Shown here piece after piece: positions 1 through 9,779 of a stretch of DNA of 54,140 nucleotides. Under the pieces are notes generated by a model. It searched no databases. It was not told where the DNA came from and saw nothing but the letters and a program-made list of their open reading frames with translations. Where the stretch lies: positions 1 to 54,140 of the forward strand of contig NZ_AJXL01000012.1 in NCBI RefSeq assembly GCF_000264055.1. Reading direction: 5' to 3'. The DNA comes from Flavobacterium sp. ACAM 123. GTDB lineage: Bacteria > Bacteroidota > Bacteroidia > Flavobacteriales > Flavobacteriaceae. The position numbers and the translations under genes are program-made. Within the stretch, counting starts at the first letter, position 1, and each line of letters starts with the position of its first letter.

Positions 1-247
1 ACCTATGTTTTTAATATGTGAGTTTTAATCAATATCATTGACCAAATTTACTATTTTTTGACATATAAAATATAGTTTTGTGATATAATAGAACAATATA
101 TCAATAAAAAGAATTTAATCACCTACAATAAGTTTTTCCACTATTATCAATAAAAAAGGGATAAAACGGCAGTAAATCCCACGATTACATGATTTAAAAT
201 ACGACCGATAATAATATCTTGCATCTAAATCAAACACTATCAACGTT

Positions 248-1776
248 ATGAATACAAAAGAAGAATTTATAAAGCATATTACTCAAGGCTACAATTCGAA
301 AGGAGAAAGTATTACTCTGGGACGGGCCTTACTTGATGGCGCGCCGATTGTCGGTAACCCATGTACAAATCCCACTAAAAAACACTTAATAGGCAAGGAT
401 TGATCGCTGGAGCCGCTAGAACCGGAAAAACTAAAACCATTCAAGTTTTATCAGATCAGCTGTTGTCATTTGGAATTCCCGCAGTAATGATGGACATCGA
501 AGGTGATTTTAGCGGCATCGCAAAAGAGGGAGAAGAGAAAACATTTATAGCCAAACGGCACACCAAAATAAATATTCCATAAACTATAACTAAATTCCCG
601 TCGAGCTATTAACGTTATCCAAACAAGACGGAGTACGACTGCGCGCCACGGTTTCCGAATTCGAGCCGGTACTATTTTCGAGAATTTTGGACTTGAATGA
701 TACCCAGTCTGGTGTAATGTCAGTACTCTTTAAATATTGCAATGATAATAAAATGCCTTTATTAGACTTTAAAGACCTTAAAAAGGTAATAAACTACATA
801 ACCGAGGAAGGAAAAAATGAAATAACAGAAAACTATGGAAGGATTTCTACTTGTACTACGGGAATCATTCTTAGAAAGATAATCGAACTAGAACAGCAAG
901 GAGCTGAGTTGTTTTTTGGCAAAATGTCTTTTGACATCGACGATTTAATGCGAATTGATGAAAATGGAAAAGGCTACATCAACATCATTCGATTAACAGA
1001 CATTCAAGACAAACCAAAATTATTTTGTACTTACATGCTTAGTCTCCTTACTTAGATATACCAACAAATTCCAGAAAAAGGGGATTCAGAACACCCGGAA
1101 TTAGTGATTTTAATTGACGAAGCTCATTTAATTTTTAGCGAGACCAGTAAAGCATTACTAGAACAAATTGAGATCATCGTAAAACTGATTCGCTCAAAAG
1201 GAATTGGAATTTACTTTATAACCCAAAACCCAATGGATGTTCCAAGCGGCGTATTGGCTCAGTTAGGACTACAAATACAACATGCTTTGAGAGCCTTTAC
1301 CGCTAAAGATCGCCAATCTATTAAACAAACTGCCAACGATTACCTCTCTTCTGATTATTACATCACAAGTGAAGTATTAACCAATTTAGGAATTGGCGAA
1401 GCATTGGTTACCGCCTTCAATGAATAAGAAATCCCTACCCCCTCTTGTGTCCACGATGATGCGGGCACCGATGAGCCGTATGGATGTTTTAACCGAAAGT
1501 GAAGTTCAGGAAATCAATCATAAATCTAAATTAGTTAAAAAATACAGTGAACTTATCGATCGCGAGAGTGCTTATGAAATGCTGAATAAAAAAATAGCTG
1601 TAACAAATGAAGAAGCCGCTAAACAAGAAATGCAGAAAGAAGAAGCCAAGGTACCTAAACAGCAACAAGGGCAAACCACTGCAGACGCAGTAAGCAAATC
1701 TGTTTTAAAAGTTTTGACTAGTGCTACTTTTATAAGAGGTGCATTGGTAATTTTGAATAAAATAATAAAAAAATGA
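248..1776 (+). pseudogene. Decayed HerA-like ATPase/helicase (DUF853 family)
   Basis: Pieces of one HerA/DUF853-type P-loop ATPase lie in order but in shifting frames. The N-terminus (ATG at 248) hits TGA near 400. The Walker A piece GAARTGKTKT follows in another frame. The central part containing RILDLNDTQSGVM starts near 600 in a third frame. The Walker B region VILIDEAHLIF is at about 1105, and the C-terminal MSRMDVLTES part is at about 1470. Visible lesions are a frameshift near 400, a stop and frameshift near 580-600, an in-frame TAG at 1053-1055 where relatives would be expected to have a Glu codon, and a stop plus frameshift at about 1425-1445. The Walker A motif is also altered (expected GATGTGKT). 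Intact relatives are hexameric DNA-translocating ATPases of about 500 residues. With at least four lesions it cannot make a full protein, so this is decay rather than one sequencing error. Confidence 0.9.
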
Positions 1777-2120
1777 AACCTGTAAATAACGAGTAAGACC
1801 GCCTGCATCCTGAAACTGGTTAAACTCAACAATTCTCCTCGTCACATATTAATAAGCTGAATTCAACTTGAGATATACTTCTAATGAAAAGCCTTTAATT
1901 GTAAAGCTCTACTAAAAAATACAACTGTTTTTCAAAATATTACTATAAATTAGGTTCATATTGAGTTTAATATCCGCCTAGATGTTATTCCTGATCTTAT
2001 AATCTCTAAAAAACCATTTTATTTTTAAAAATTATAATATACACATTAAAGCCGGTTGTTTCTTGATAATAGTATTAACTTGGGAGCCTTTAAGAGTGTT
2101 AATTAACTGAGTACAACATT
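1777..2120. other. Intergenic stretch with nothing recognised
   Basis: This is 344 bases of AT-rich sequence between the decayed ATPase and cstA. I see no convincing open frame, hairpin terminator or full -33/-7 promoter pair. A promoter for cstA must lie here but cannot be placed. Confidence 0.5.
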
Positions 2121-3542
2121 ATGATTACATTTATTACGGCCGTCATTTTATTAGTGTTGGGGTATATCTTTTACGGTAAATTTGTTGAAAGCATCTTTAA
2201 ACCTGACGCCAATAGAGCTACTCCAGCCTACACGCATGCAGACGGCGTAGACTTTGTTCCAATGGACAGCAATAGGAACTCTTTAATTCAAGTTTTAAAT
2301 ATTGCAGGAGTAGGCCCCATTTTTGGCCCTATATTAGGAGCACTTTATGGACCAGTGGCTTTTCTTTGGATAGTTCTCGGCTGTGTTTTTGCCGGGGCCG
2401 TACACGATTACTTAACGGGAATGATCTCCGTTAGATATGGCGGTGCTCACTTACCCGCTTTAGCGTCTAAATTTTTAGGTAAGTCCTTTAGTCATGTAGT
2501 TAATTTCTTCACCGTATTGTTGCTTCTTTTAGTAGGAACTGTTTTTATTTCAGCACCAGCAAGTATGATCGATGATTTAATAGGTAAAGATCTAAATATG
2601 TTTACCATAATCGTGCTTGCGATATTTGCATATTATATTATCGCCACTGTTTTACCTATCGATAAAATTATCGGGAAAATCTACCCTATTCTTGGGCTTT
2701 TATTATTGTTGAGTGCCGTAGGTGTAGCATTTGGCATGTTTATGTACGGCAATCCAATTCCGGAACTGACTCTGACCAACATGCATCCTAAAGATCTTCC
2801 CTATTATCCTGTAATATTTCTAACAATCTCCTGTGGTGCTTTATCTGGATTTCACGCAACCCAGTCTCCAATAATCGCCAGAACAATCAGAAACGAGAAG
2901 GATGGACGAAAAATATTTTACGGAATGATGATTGTTGAAGGCGTTATTGCTATGATTTGGGCAGCAGCTGCAATGAGCCTCATGAACGGAGAAGACCTTA
3001 GTATTTTACTTGCTAATGAAGGACTCCCGGGAATAGTTCATAAAATCGCTACAGTATTTTTGGGAACTATTGGTGGAACAATTGCCGTTTTAGGTGTTAT
3101 CGTTTTACCAATAACGTCTGGGGATACTTCCTTTAGAGCGGCGCGAATGATTATTGCAGATTACTTAAAAATTGACCAGAAAGCGCTTAGAAACCGATTC
3201 ATGATTGCAATACCCCTTTTTGTAATTGCCTTTATTCTTACTAAAATAGATTTTCAACTTCTATGGAGATATTTTTCTTGGGCAAATCAGAGCATATCCG
3301 CCATTGCCCTTTGGATTGGAACCGTATATTTATACCAAAGAAAAACCCATTATATTATTGCATTAGTACCTGCGTTTTTCATAACATCAGTGTTAGGGTC
3401 CTTTCTTTTTTACGACCCTACAATAGGTTTTGGATTCGACATAGTTGCCTCGGATATTATTGGAATTGTGATTGCTGTTTTAATAACAATTTTATTCTTT
3501 GTGATTATGAGAAGAAACAAGGAACTACCTGAAAGCGCATAA
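2121..3542 (+). CDS. cstA: CstA-family (carbon starvation) inner-membrane transporter
   Basis: The 473-residue product is almost entirely hydrophobic, with about a dozen membrane segments. It carries the CstA signature near residues 60-105 (GPIFGPILGALYGP, then AVHDYLTGMISVRYGG) and the later GDTSFRAARM motif. Enterobacterial CstA and BtsT are about 700 residues; this is the short form usual in Bacteroidetes. Family members take up peptides or pyruvate during carbon limitation; the substrate here cannot be told from sequence. The ATG at 2121 is chosen because hydrophobic sequence starts at once (MITFITAVILLVLGYIFYGK). The gene stands alone, with only a decayed gene upstream. Confidence 0.9.
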   Translation: MITFITAVILLVLGYIFYGKFVESIFKPDANRATPAYTHADGVDFVPMDSNRNSLIQVLNIAGVGPIFGPILGALYGPVAFLWIVLGCVFAGAVHDYLTGMISVRYGGAHLPALASKFLGKSFSHVVNFFTVLLLLLVGTVFISAPASMIDDLIGKDLNMFTIIVLAIFAYYIIATVLPIDKIIGKIYPILGLLLLLSAVGVAFGMFMYGNPIPELTLTNMHPKDLPYYPVIFLTISCGALSGFHATQSPIIARTIRNEKDGRKIFYGMMIVEGVIAMIWAAAAMSLMNGEDLSILLANEGLPGIVHKIATVFLGTIGGTIAVLGVIVLPITSGDTSFRAARMIIADYLKIDQKALRNRFMIAIPLFVIAFILTKIDFQLLWRYFSWANQSISAIALWIGTVYLYQRKTHYIIALVPAFFITSVLGSFLFYDPTIGFGFDIVASDIIGIVIAVLITILFFVIMRRNKELPESA

Positions 3543-3899
3543 TTCGCAAAGCCAAAAATAAGATTTAAAAATAGCTTCCGTATCGAGAAATGATGTAGAA
3601 TAATATTATCAATAGGCAGATTCGAATTTGGCAACTAACAGGGAACACAGTACTTGAATTATTGGAAAATAATAGTTTAAACTACAGTTCTAAGCCAAGA
3701 AAGACACAAGGCTAATCCCATCAAATAGATTCCTAATTACATTCAGGATTTAAAGCTTGCGGATACGGGATAATATACTTAACTTCTTGATCCCTATTAA
3801 ACTAAAGCGATAATCTCAAGAAGTTTTTTTACATTATATCACAAGACACAACACAACCTAGAAATAAAACTCGAATTACTATTTAAATAAAAACTTAAA
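3543..3899. other. Intergenic region, empty except for a terminator
   Basis: These 357 bases separate cstA from the cupin gene. No frame with protein-like composition is visible on either strand. The only clear structure is the terminator hairpin at 3781-3830, some 240 bases beyond the cstA stop. Either cstA has a long 3' untranslated region or a small transcript or lost gene once lay between. Confidence 0.45.
3781..3830 (+). terminator. Rho-independent terminator
   Basis: AACTTCTTGA (3781-3790) pairs perfectly with TCAAGAAGTT (3816-3825) and is followed by a run of T to 3830. It ends transcripts from cstA or from an unseen short RNA, and lies about 70 bases before the cupin start. Confidence 0.7.
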
Positions 3900-4259
3900 A
3901 TGAAAAAATATTTTATCCAAAACGCCCCATTTATCGTCCCCACCACGGATGGAAAATTGATCGAAGAACACCACGGTTTGGCAACAACAAATAATCCTGA
4001 TATATCAATTGCCCATATGATTGCACCTCCCAAATGGAACGAGCCCTTTCAAACTCCAGAATTTGAAGAATACACTTATATCATAAAAGGAAAAAAGCAG
4101 TTTATCATTGAAGACGACACCATTATTCTTGAAGCCGGACAATCCATAAAAATAGAAAAGAATACCAGAGTTCAATACTCCAACCCGTTTGATGAACCCT
4201 GCGAGTATATCGCCATATGCACGCCAGCATTCGATTTCACTAAAGTGCATCGCGAATAA
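3900..4259 (+). CDS. Small cupin-domain protein
   Basis: The 119-residue product is a single-domain cupin. Residues about 55-90 give the beta-barrel core (TPEFEEYTYIIKGKKQFII, then LEAGQSIKIEKNTRVQYSNP). Typical metal ligands are only partly present: the first motif has E-E-Y-T-Y rather than the usual H-x-H, so metal binding is doubtful. It has no signal peptide and should be cytosolic. It is convergent with kmo, sharing the bidirectional terminator at 4269-4300. It is too short and too different to be called 3-hydroxyanthranilate dioxygenase, although that enzyme is also a cupin and would follow the neighbouring kynurenine genes. Function unknown. Confidence 0.8.
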   Translation: MKKYFIQNAPFIVPTTDGKLIEEHHGLATTNNPDISIAHMIAPPKWNEPFQTPEFEEYTYIIKGKKQFIIEDDTIILEAGQSIKIEKNTRVQYSNPFDEPCEYIAICTPAFDFTKVHRE

Positions 4260-4268
4260 TACGTACAA

Positions 4269-4304
4269 CAGTCAAGAATTAAATGTCTAATTCTTGACTG
4301 TTTC
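4269..4304. terminator. Bidirectional terminator overlapping the kmo stop
   Basis: CAGTCAAGAATTA (4269-4281) pairs perfectly over 13 bases with TAATTCTTGACTG (4288-4300). It lies between the convergent cupin and kmo genes. The right arm includes the last sense codons of kmo, so the stop codon is within the hairpin. Confidence 0.8.
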
Positions 4305-5645
4305 TTTCTCATCTAAAAGGGCTAAAATCATATTTTCAATCTCTTTACTATCCCAAACAGCCTCTATGTTTTCAGTTTTTAAAACTTCCTCCATAATTGC
4401 ATTTTGATCATCTCCAATCGCTAAAGCCTCAGCATAAGGACGATCACTAAATGTAACCCTACTGTAAAGAGGAATCCACCTATCAGGGTGCTTGTCTGAA
4501 AACGATTTTTCAATTTTCTTTTGCAAGAGGAATTTGTCATCTGCTGTTTTAGAACTCATTTCCATAAAATTACGATAGGAGAGTTCTGCAATAGCATCAG
4601 CATTAGGCTTACGTGATTTTTGATATTCAGAAAAAACCATCTCCCAATCATCCCCGTATTTTTCCATCATTTCATTAAGAATCGAAATATCTTCAAAACC
4701 GGAATTCATCCCTTGCCCATAAAAAGGTACAATCGCATGGGATGAATCCCCCACTAAAGCAATTTTATCTTCATAAGTCCAGGGATAACATTTCATTGTT
4801 ACCATAGTACTCGTTGGGTTTTTGAAAAAATCTTCGGTCAAATTTGGAATAACTTCGATAGAGTCCGGAAAGTTCTTTTCAAAAAACAGCGCTACATCCC
4901 TTCTGTCTTCCAACGACGCAAAAGAATTCTCTCCTTCAAATGGCATGAATAAAGTACACGTAAAACTACCGTCTAAATTAGGTAATGCAATCAACATGTA
5001 CTCACCGCGAGGCCAAATATGAAATGAATTTTTATCTAGTTTATGAGAGCCATCTGGATTTGCAGGAATATTTAGTTCCTTATAACCAATATTTAAAAAC
5101 TCCTGCGAATAGTCAAACATACTTTGGCGTTGCATGCGGTGGCGTATTCTAGAGAAAGCACCATCAGCACCAAAAACGATATCGTATTTCTTTTCTTCCC
5201 AGGCTCCCCTTTCCGTTTCTCCGATGTGCAAAGTGGCGTCAGCCAAAGTAACGTCCCATATTTTCTGCTCGAAGAAAAATTCGGCTCCGGCCTGTTCGGC
5301 CAAATCAATCATTCTTTTATTCAGCGCTCCTCTGGAAATAGAATAAATACTTTCACCCTCTTGACCATAATTTTGAAAGTTAAGCTTATCCACCAAGTGA
5401 ATGGCGCGTTTGTCCATGGGTATTGCGATTTCATGAACCGAATCTGATACCCCAACACCATCGAGCGCTTTCCAGCCTCTATTTGACATTGCCAAATTTA
5501 TTGAACGTCCGGAGAACTGAATTTGCCTGATATCGGGACTTCTATCGTATAAGTGAACGGTATGGCCAGCTTTGCGTAAGTAAATAGCTAATAAAGATCC
5601 CACCAAGCCAGAACCTACAACTGCTATTTTTTTTGGAGTTTGCAT
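4287..5645 (-). CDS. kmo: Kynurenine 3-monooxygenase
   Basis: This FAD-dependent aromatic hydroxylase (452 residues) converts L-kynurenine to 3-hydroxykynurenine using NADPH and oxygen. The N-terminal Rossmann motif is VVGSGLVGSLLA (about residues 9-20), the DG motif is FGADGAFSRIRHRMQ (about 157-171), and the second FAD motif is LVGDSSHAIVPFYGQGMNSGFED (about 297-320, typical of Kmo). Length fits the family. The C-terminal hydrophobic anchor of eukaryotic Kmo is absent. A -7 element TATTTTTG at 5665-5672 on the minus strand fits this start. Kynureninase lies 4 kb away on the same strand, so both tryptophan-degradation steps are local but not in one tight operon. Confidence 0.93.
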   Translation of the reverse strand: MQTPKKIAVVGSGLVGSLLAIYLRKAGHTVHLYDRSPDIRQIQFSGRSINLAMSNRGWKALDGVGVSDSVHEIAIPMDKRAIHLVDKLNFQNYGQEGESIYSISRGALNKRMIDLAEQAGAEFFFEQKIWDVTLADATLHIGETERGAWEEKKYDIVFGADGAFSRIRHRMQRQSMFDYSQEFLNIGYKELNIPANPDGSHKLDKNSFHIWPRGEYMLIALPNLDGSFTCTLFMPFEGENSFASLEDRRDVALFFEKNFPDSIEVIPNLTEDFFKNPTSTMVTMKCYPWTYEDKIALVGDSSHAIVPFYGQGMNSGFEDISILNEMMEKYGDDWEMVFSEYQKSRKPNADAIAELSYRNFMEMSSKTADDKFLLQKKIEKSFSDKHPDRWIPLYSRVTFSDRPYAEALAIGDDQNAIMEEVLKTENIEAVWDSKEIENMILALLDEKETVKN

Positions 5646-5707
5646 TGTTTTTATGATATTTGAACAAAAATAATGATTTATTATTTTAAGTGCTTTAAAA
5701 ACCGCTA

Positions 5708-8095
5708 CTATTTAGCGGGAATAAAAACCAATTTAGTTGAAGTTTTAATAATTTCCTCTTTATTGATTTTCATTTTCCGAAAATTACCTGCATTGTATAT
5801 TTTTGCCTGGTCGTTGTAATGCGCGCTTAACGGGTTCCCTGATTGTCCCGTAGGCAGAATATTCCAACTGTTTTCAATATCCGAGAAATCAATAACTCTT
5901 CGAGAGGAAGGCCCTCCTTTCACTACATATTTAGACTCATTTGTATAATCAAACATCTGGTTGTTGATTACCTCGTTAGAACCCGAAACTTCAAATGGAC
6001 CTACATTAAATATTTTTCTCAGCATAGCCACTTTACCCAGTGGGTGCTCATACTCGACTACATGCACCTTATTCCAAGTCCATGCAGGGACTGACTTCCC
6101 TAATTGTGTTTCTAATGATGCGATTGCTTCTTTAAAAGATTTCGAAAGAATTTCGGTTCTTGATTCCTTTCTATTTTTAGTTTCAATATTATCCCACCAA
6201 AGAGACTTCTCATTAGCGATTTGCGTAGCGATTAGTTGTTTCATTATGTGTGTTGCTAAAAACTGCTTGAATCCTTCTTCCCCTAACTCATCTTTATAAG
6301 TGTTTTTCAGATACATATAAATCAGCTTATTGTAAATAGTAGGCGCTACATCCTCTGTGTTATTTGTTCCTTTCCAACATTTTAAAATCGCAACCGCTTC
6401 TTTTTCATTTTTCGAAAGTGAATTGGCCTCTATCCCAGAAATTAAATTCTTAACCACATTTGGAGCTACTGATGAAGTATTATCATTAAGCATTTTACCA
6501 ACAGATTCTTTATCCCAATTGGACTTTGGCTCTAATAACTGCGCAATTCTTTTCGCTCTGTCTTCTGGAAGATAATATCCCGGATATACAAACCCATCAA
6601 CTGCTTCAGCCTGATTGTTAGCTGAATATACAAAGCCCCATTCTGGGTTTACTGCCGAAGGATTCTTGGAGAAATCCATATATTCCGTAATGTCCTCTTT
6701 TCCTGAGGAACCATCCAAAATAAAATGAGTATCGACTCCACCGTTATGTTTGTATAATTTACCCGTTGCCCACCAGGCAACATTTCCTTTGGCATCGCCA
6801 TACATCACGTTTAATCCCGGAGCTGAAATAAGCGCTACCCCTTTTTGAAAATCTGTTTTGTTTTTTGCATGCGAAAGGATGTAAACCGCATCGAGAATAC
6901 GAATGGGTTGCTGGGTATAAATCCAAGACATTGCTACCGGCTTGTTATCATCTAAACCCGTTATCAAGCCGTTCATAACGGGACCGTGCCGACTTACTTT
7001 CACATTGAGCACTACATCGGTAGTATCTTTTACTTTTATAATTTCCTTTCTAATTGTGTAGTCACTAAAACCTGTAGGAGCTTTATATTTATTGGCATTA
7101 TCAGGACTATTCTCTTCTTGATAGAAATCAATATCATCATTTTCAAACATGGTCAAGCCGTACGCATACTCCCTATTGTGTCCCAATAAAGGAAAGGGTG
7201 TTCCTGCCAAATAGCAACCGTATAATTCAAAATCAGGTGTTACTATATGTGCTTCATACCATGTTCCCGGCTGCGAAAATCCAATGTGCGGATCATTTGC
7301 GAAGATCACTTTACCATTTTTAGTTTTCTTTGGAGCAATAACCCAGCTATTACTTCCTATAAAAGGAGGAATCGGTGAATTGTCTAATAAAGCCGTGACT
7401 GATTTTGAGATAGCTAAAAACTCTTCTGGTTTTTCCTTTGCACTTTTAATTAATGTAGTATTCAACTCTCCATCAAGTCCAAAGTCCTTAAGGTACTCCA
7501 TTCCATATTTATTGCGTATGTCCGTCATTAACGGATCTGTTTTATGTGCCATAGCAAAACTAAAAGACATGTATCCAAAAATATTATACACATCTGTAAT
7601 GGTAAATTTCTCTTTCTCAACACCAACCAACTGAAACTCGATTGGGGTAACCCCTTCGTTCATATATTGATTAATACCCTCTAGATAAGCCACTGTCAAT
7701 TTATAACTTTCACTAGCTTTATCTAAATCAGTAATCGCTTTTTCAGAGGCTTCTGCAATACCCAGACCAGCGAAAAATGTATCATTCTTTAAAGCGACTT
7801 TTCCGAAAATTTCAGACAAACGGCCCGGTGCTATACGTCGCATTAATTCCATTTGCCACAAACGATCTTGCGCATGAACATATCCTAAAGCAGTCATTGC
7901 GTCTATAGAATTATTGGCATATATATGAGGCACCCCAAAATCATCAAAATACACCGTTGTTTCTTCGTGAATGCTTTCTAGCTGTACTTTACCTTCGTAC
8001 TTCGGCTTTAGATAAAAACCATACAGCGCCAATCCAACGATTAGGATTGCGATTAATGATACTACAACTAAAAGAATTATTTTGACTATTTTCAT
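5708..8095 (-). CDS. Penicillin acylase family (Ntn-hydrolase) protein
   Basis: The 795-residue protein has an N-terminal membrane segment (about residues 4-27), so it is exported or anchored in the envelope. Family members are made as one chain and cut themselves so that a Ser becomes the N-terminal nucleophile of the beta chain; here GSNSW places that Ser at residue 248, after an alpha segment with the GVPHIYA and HAQDRLWQMELMRR motifs. Downstream FANDPHIGFSQPGTWYEAHI and SANNQ are also typical. Substrates of such enzymes are amides, including acyl-homoserine lactones and beta-lactams; this one's is unknown. A -7 element TATATTTG lies at 8115-8122. The gap to kmo is only 62 bases, so the two may be cotranscribed. 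Confidence 0.92.
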   Translation of the reverse strand: MKIVKIILLVVVSLIAILIVGLALYGFYLKPKYEGKVQLESIHEETTVYFDDFGVPHIYANNSIDAMTALGYVHAQDRLWQMELMRRIAPGRLSEIFGKVALKNDTFFAGLGIAEASEKAITDLDKASESYKLTVAYLEGINQYMNEGVTPIEFQLVGVEKEKFTITDVYNIFGYMSFSFAMAHKTDPLMTDIRNKYGMEYLKDFGLDGELNTTLIKSAKEKPEEFLAISKSVTALLDNSPIPPFIGSNSWVIAPKKTKNGKVIFANDPHIGFSQPGTWYEAHIVTPDFELYGCYLAGTPFPLLGHNREYAYGLTMFENDDIDFYQEENSPDNANKYKAPTGFSDYTIRKEIIKVKDTTDVVLNVKVSRHGPVMNGLITGLDDNKPVAMSWIYTQQPIRILDAVYILSHAKNKTDFQKGVALISAPGLNVMYGDAKGNVAWWATGKLYKHNGGVDTHFILDGSSGKEDITEYMDFSKNPSAVNPEWGFVYSANNQAEAVDGFVYPGYYLPEDRAKRIAQLLEPKSNWDKESVGKMLNDNTSSVAPNVVKNLISGIEANSLSKNEKEAVAILKCWKGTNNTEDVAPTIYNKLIYMYLKNTYKDELGEEGFKQFLATHIMKQLIATQIANEKSLWWDNIETKNRKESRTEILSKSFKEAIASLETQLGKSVPAWTWNKVHVVEYEHPLGKVAMLRKIFNVGPFEVSGSNEVINNQMFDYTNESKYVVKGGPSSRRVIDFSDIENSWNILPTGQSGNPLSAHYNDQAKIYNAGNFRKMKINKEEIIKTSTKLVFIPAK

Positions 8096-8203
8096 TTTAC
8101 TACTTTATGATAAACAAATATAAATAATTCCGAATATATTTGCACGAATTGTATTTCATTCTTATGCCTTAATTGCTAAACCTCCCTTAATTTAAAAATA
8201 AAA

Positions 8204-8240
8204 AGAGTGTTTAGATTCCAATTGGAACTTAAACACTCTT
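8204..8240 (-). terminator. Terminator of the glycine-zipper lipoprotein gene
   Basis: AAGAGTGTTTA and TAAACACTCTT form an 11-base-pair stem, with TTCCAATTGGAA (itself a palindrome) toward the loop. A T-rich tract follows on the minus strand. Confidence 0.75.
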
Positions 8241-8259
8241 ATATCAAAAATAAATCGTG

Positions 8260-8670
8260 TTACTTTTGGCTTCCGTCAATAATAGCACCAGTCCCAGCTC
8301 CAATTCCAGCTCCAGCAACACCACCAATTATTGCTCCTTGTACTTTTTTCTTACTGATAATCGCTCCGGTAGCTGCACCAACTCCTGCACCAATTACAGC
8401 TCCTTTTGCTGTACTACTCCAACCTTTCTTTTTTACTGTGGTGGTTGTAGTGGTACTTGTATTTGTTCCTGGCTGATTAACTATAATTGTTTCCTTTTGC
8501 ATTTCTACTTTTGTCATCTCCATCTGCATGGAGTCAATCACTTTTTGCTTTTCCATTGCAACTTCCATAGAATCAATAGTTGCTTTCTTGGCAGCCTCTA
8601 AATCCTTTTTTCCTTGATTTTGACAAGAAATAATAAACAGAGACAGTGCTACAACATATAATGCTTTCAT
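8260..8670 (-). CDS. Glycine-zipper lipoprotein
   Basis: The 136-residue protein starts with a lipoprotein signal MKALYVVALSLFIISC; Cys16 is the expected lipidation site. A charged, Met- and Lys-rich helical stretch (about residues 20-65) and a Thr run (TSTTTTTTV, about 70-78) follow. Then come two glycine-zipper segments with small residues every four positions (AVIGAGVGAATGAII and AIIGGVAGAGIGAGTGAII) separated by the basic SKKKVQ. Such zippers pack into membranes and occur in small outer-membrane lipoproteins of the YMGG/OmpA-zipper type. Exact role unknown. It has its own terminator at 8204-8240. Confidence 0.85.
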   Translation of the reverse strand: MKALYVVALSLFIISCQNQGKKDLEAAKKATIDSMEVAMEKQKVIDSMQMEMTKVEMQKETIIVNQPGTNTSTTTTTTVKKKGWSSTAKGAVIGAGVGAATGAIISKKKVQGAIIGGVAGAGIGAGTGAIIDGSQK

Positions 8671-9022
8671 AATTTTCTATTTTAAAATTAATAGTGCTCA
8701 AAGAAACATCTAAAAAGCGAAATACCACTTCTATTATTTAAAGTATTTCTTATATAATTCAGACTATTCCAGACAACTAAAGTTCTATCACTTCCATGTA
8801 ATTGCAAATTTAATTTATTTTAAAACCTTTTTTTTTAGAATCTAACCATCATACCTGACTCTATAAGAATAATACCATGGCACTTTTACAAATCGTGATT
8901 AGGCCGTTTGACTTAAAAAGTCCTAGAAAACTATCCTATTCTTAAATCAAAATTGCATTCTGCCTGCAATCTTGTTTATTATTATTGTATTTTTGTTAAA
9001 CAAAATAAATAAACAAACTACT
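8671..9022. other. Intergenic region with a -7 element for the flavin reductase
   Basis: These 352 bases lie between divergent genes. A perfect -7 element TATTTTTG at 8988-8995 (plus strand) lies 27 bases before the flavin reductase ATG. No matching -33 TTTG at the usual spacing is seen. Nothing else is recognised. Confidence 0.5.
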
Positions 9023-9661
9023 ATGACTGCACTTTCCCAAGAAGATCTTTCTAAACTTGAAAAAGTAGAACGATTAAATTTAATAAATTCCTGCACGGGT
9101 TACAAATCAGCCAATTTAATTGCCACAAAATCACTGGATGGATCAGTCAACGTTGCTATATTTAGTAGTATAACGCATTTAGGGAGTAACCCTGCCTTGA
9201 TAGGCTTTATTGTACGCCCCACGATAGTTCCTCGTAATACCTACAAAAACATAAAAGCTACGGGGTATTTTACCGTAAATCATATTACTGAAGAAATGAT
9301 TGCTGATGCACATCATACATCAGCTAATTATGAAAGCGGCGTATCCGAGTTTAGCAAAACCAATCTGGAAGAAGAATACAAAGAAGGTATCGCGTTTCCT
9401 TTTACAAAAGGTAGCCCCGTTCAATTATACTGCAAGTATGTTAATGAATATTACATTAAGGAAAATGATACGGTACACATTATTGCCTCTATAGAAAACT
9501 TGTTTTTTGATGAAAACCTGAGACATAAAGATGGCTGGCTACAAATTGAAAAAGGAAATGTAGTCGCTATAAATGGCCTTGATGGCTATTGTTTACCCAA
9601 GCTACTTGATCGTTTTGAATACGCAAGGAAAGATACTCCTACGAAGTCATTTTTTAAATAA
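9023..9661 (+). CDS. Flavin reductase family (FMN-binding split-barrel) protein
   Basis: The 212-residue product resembles the flavin reductase-like split-barrel family: an early LNSCTGYK-type segment, then KSLDGSVNVAIFSSITHLGSNPALIGFIVRP and a conserved GYFTVNHI. Such proteins bind FMN and may supply reduced flavin to monooxygenases. The start at 9023 (MTALSQEDL) is preferred over an upstream in-frame ATG at 8972, because the latter would lie before the -7 element TATTTTTG at 8988-8995. It lies between the kynurenine genes but on the opposite strand to both. A tie to that pathway is only positional; Kmo uses NADPH directly. Confidence 0.85.
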   Translation: MTALSQEDLSKLEKVERLNLINSCTGYKSANLIATKSLDGSVNVAIFSSITHLGSNPALIGFIVRPTIVPRNTYKNIKATGYFTVNHITEEMIADAHHTSANYESGVSEFSKTNLEEEYKEGIAFPFTKGSPVQLYCKYVNEYYIKENDTVHIIASIENLFFDENLRHKDGWLQIEKGNVVAINGLDGYCLPKLLDRFEYARKDTPTKSFFK

Positions 9662-9732
9662 AATAGCTTCCATTTGTAGACTAAGACCGTCTTTTTCACT
9701 TTCCATCAATAGACAATTCTCACCGCAATGAA

Positions 9733-9775
9733 AAAACCCATTGACGAATAAATCTCTAATTCGTCAATGGGTTTT
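9733..9775. terminator. Bidirectional terminator between flavin reductase and kynU
   Basis: AAAACCCATTGACGAAT (9733-9749) pairs over 17 bases with ATTCGTCAATGGGTTTT (9759-9775). The A-rich left arm and T-rich right arm allow function in both directions, between convergent genes. Confidence 0.88.
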
Positions 9776-9779
9776 ACTA

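Noticed and set aside
57-80. Promoter-like TTTG and TAGTTTTG near the left edge
   Set aside because: The spacing of 12 bases is too short for the Bacteroidetes promoter, and the only gene downstream is a pseudogene.
1572-1832. Minus-strand frame opposite the end of the HerA-like pseudogene
   Set aside because: Its composition mirrors the Lys/Glu/Ala-rich tail of the plus-strand protein, and it has no recognisable motif.
3900-4259. Cupin as 3-hydroxyanthranilate 3,4-dioxygenase
   Set aside because: At 119 residues it is much shorter than that enzyme and lacks its metal-ligand motifs; the only link is adjacency to kmo.
8257-8601. Open frames on the plus strand opposite the glycine-zipper lipoprotein gene
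   Set aside because: Their Ser/Cys/Thr- or Ala/Pro-rich composition is the shadow of Gly/Ala/Lys codons of the real minus-strand gene.
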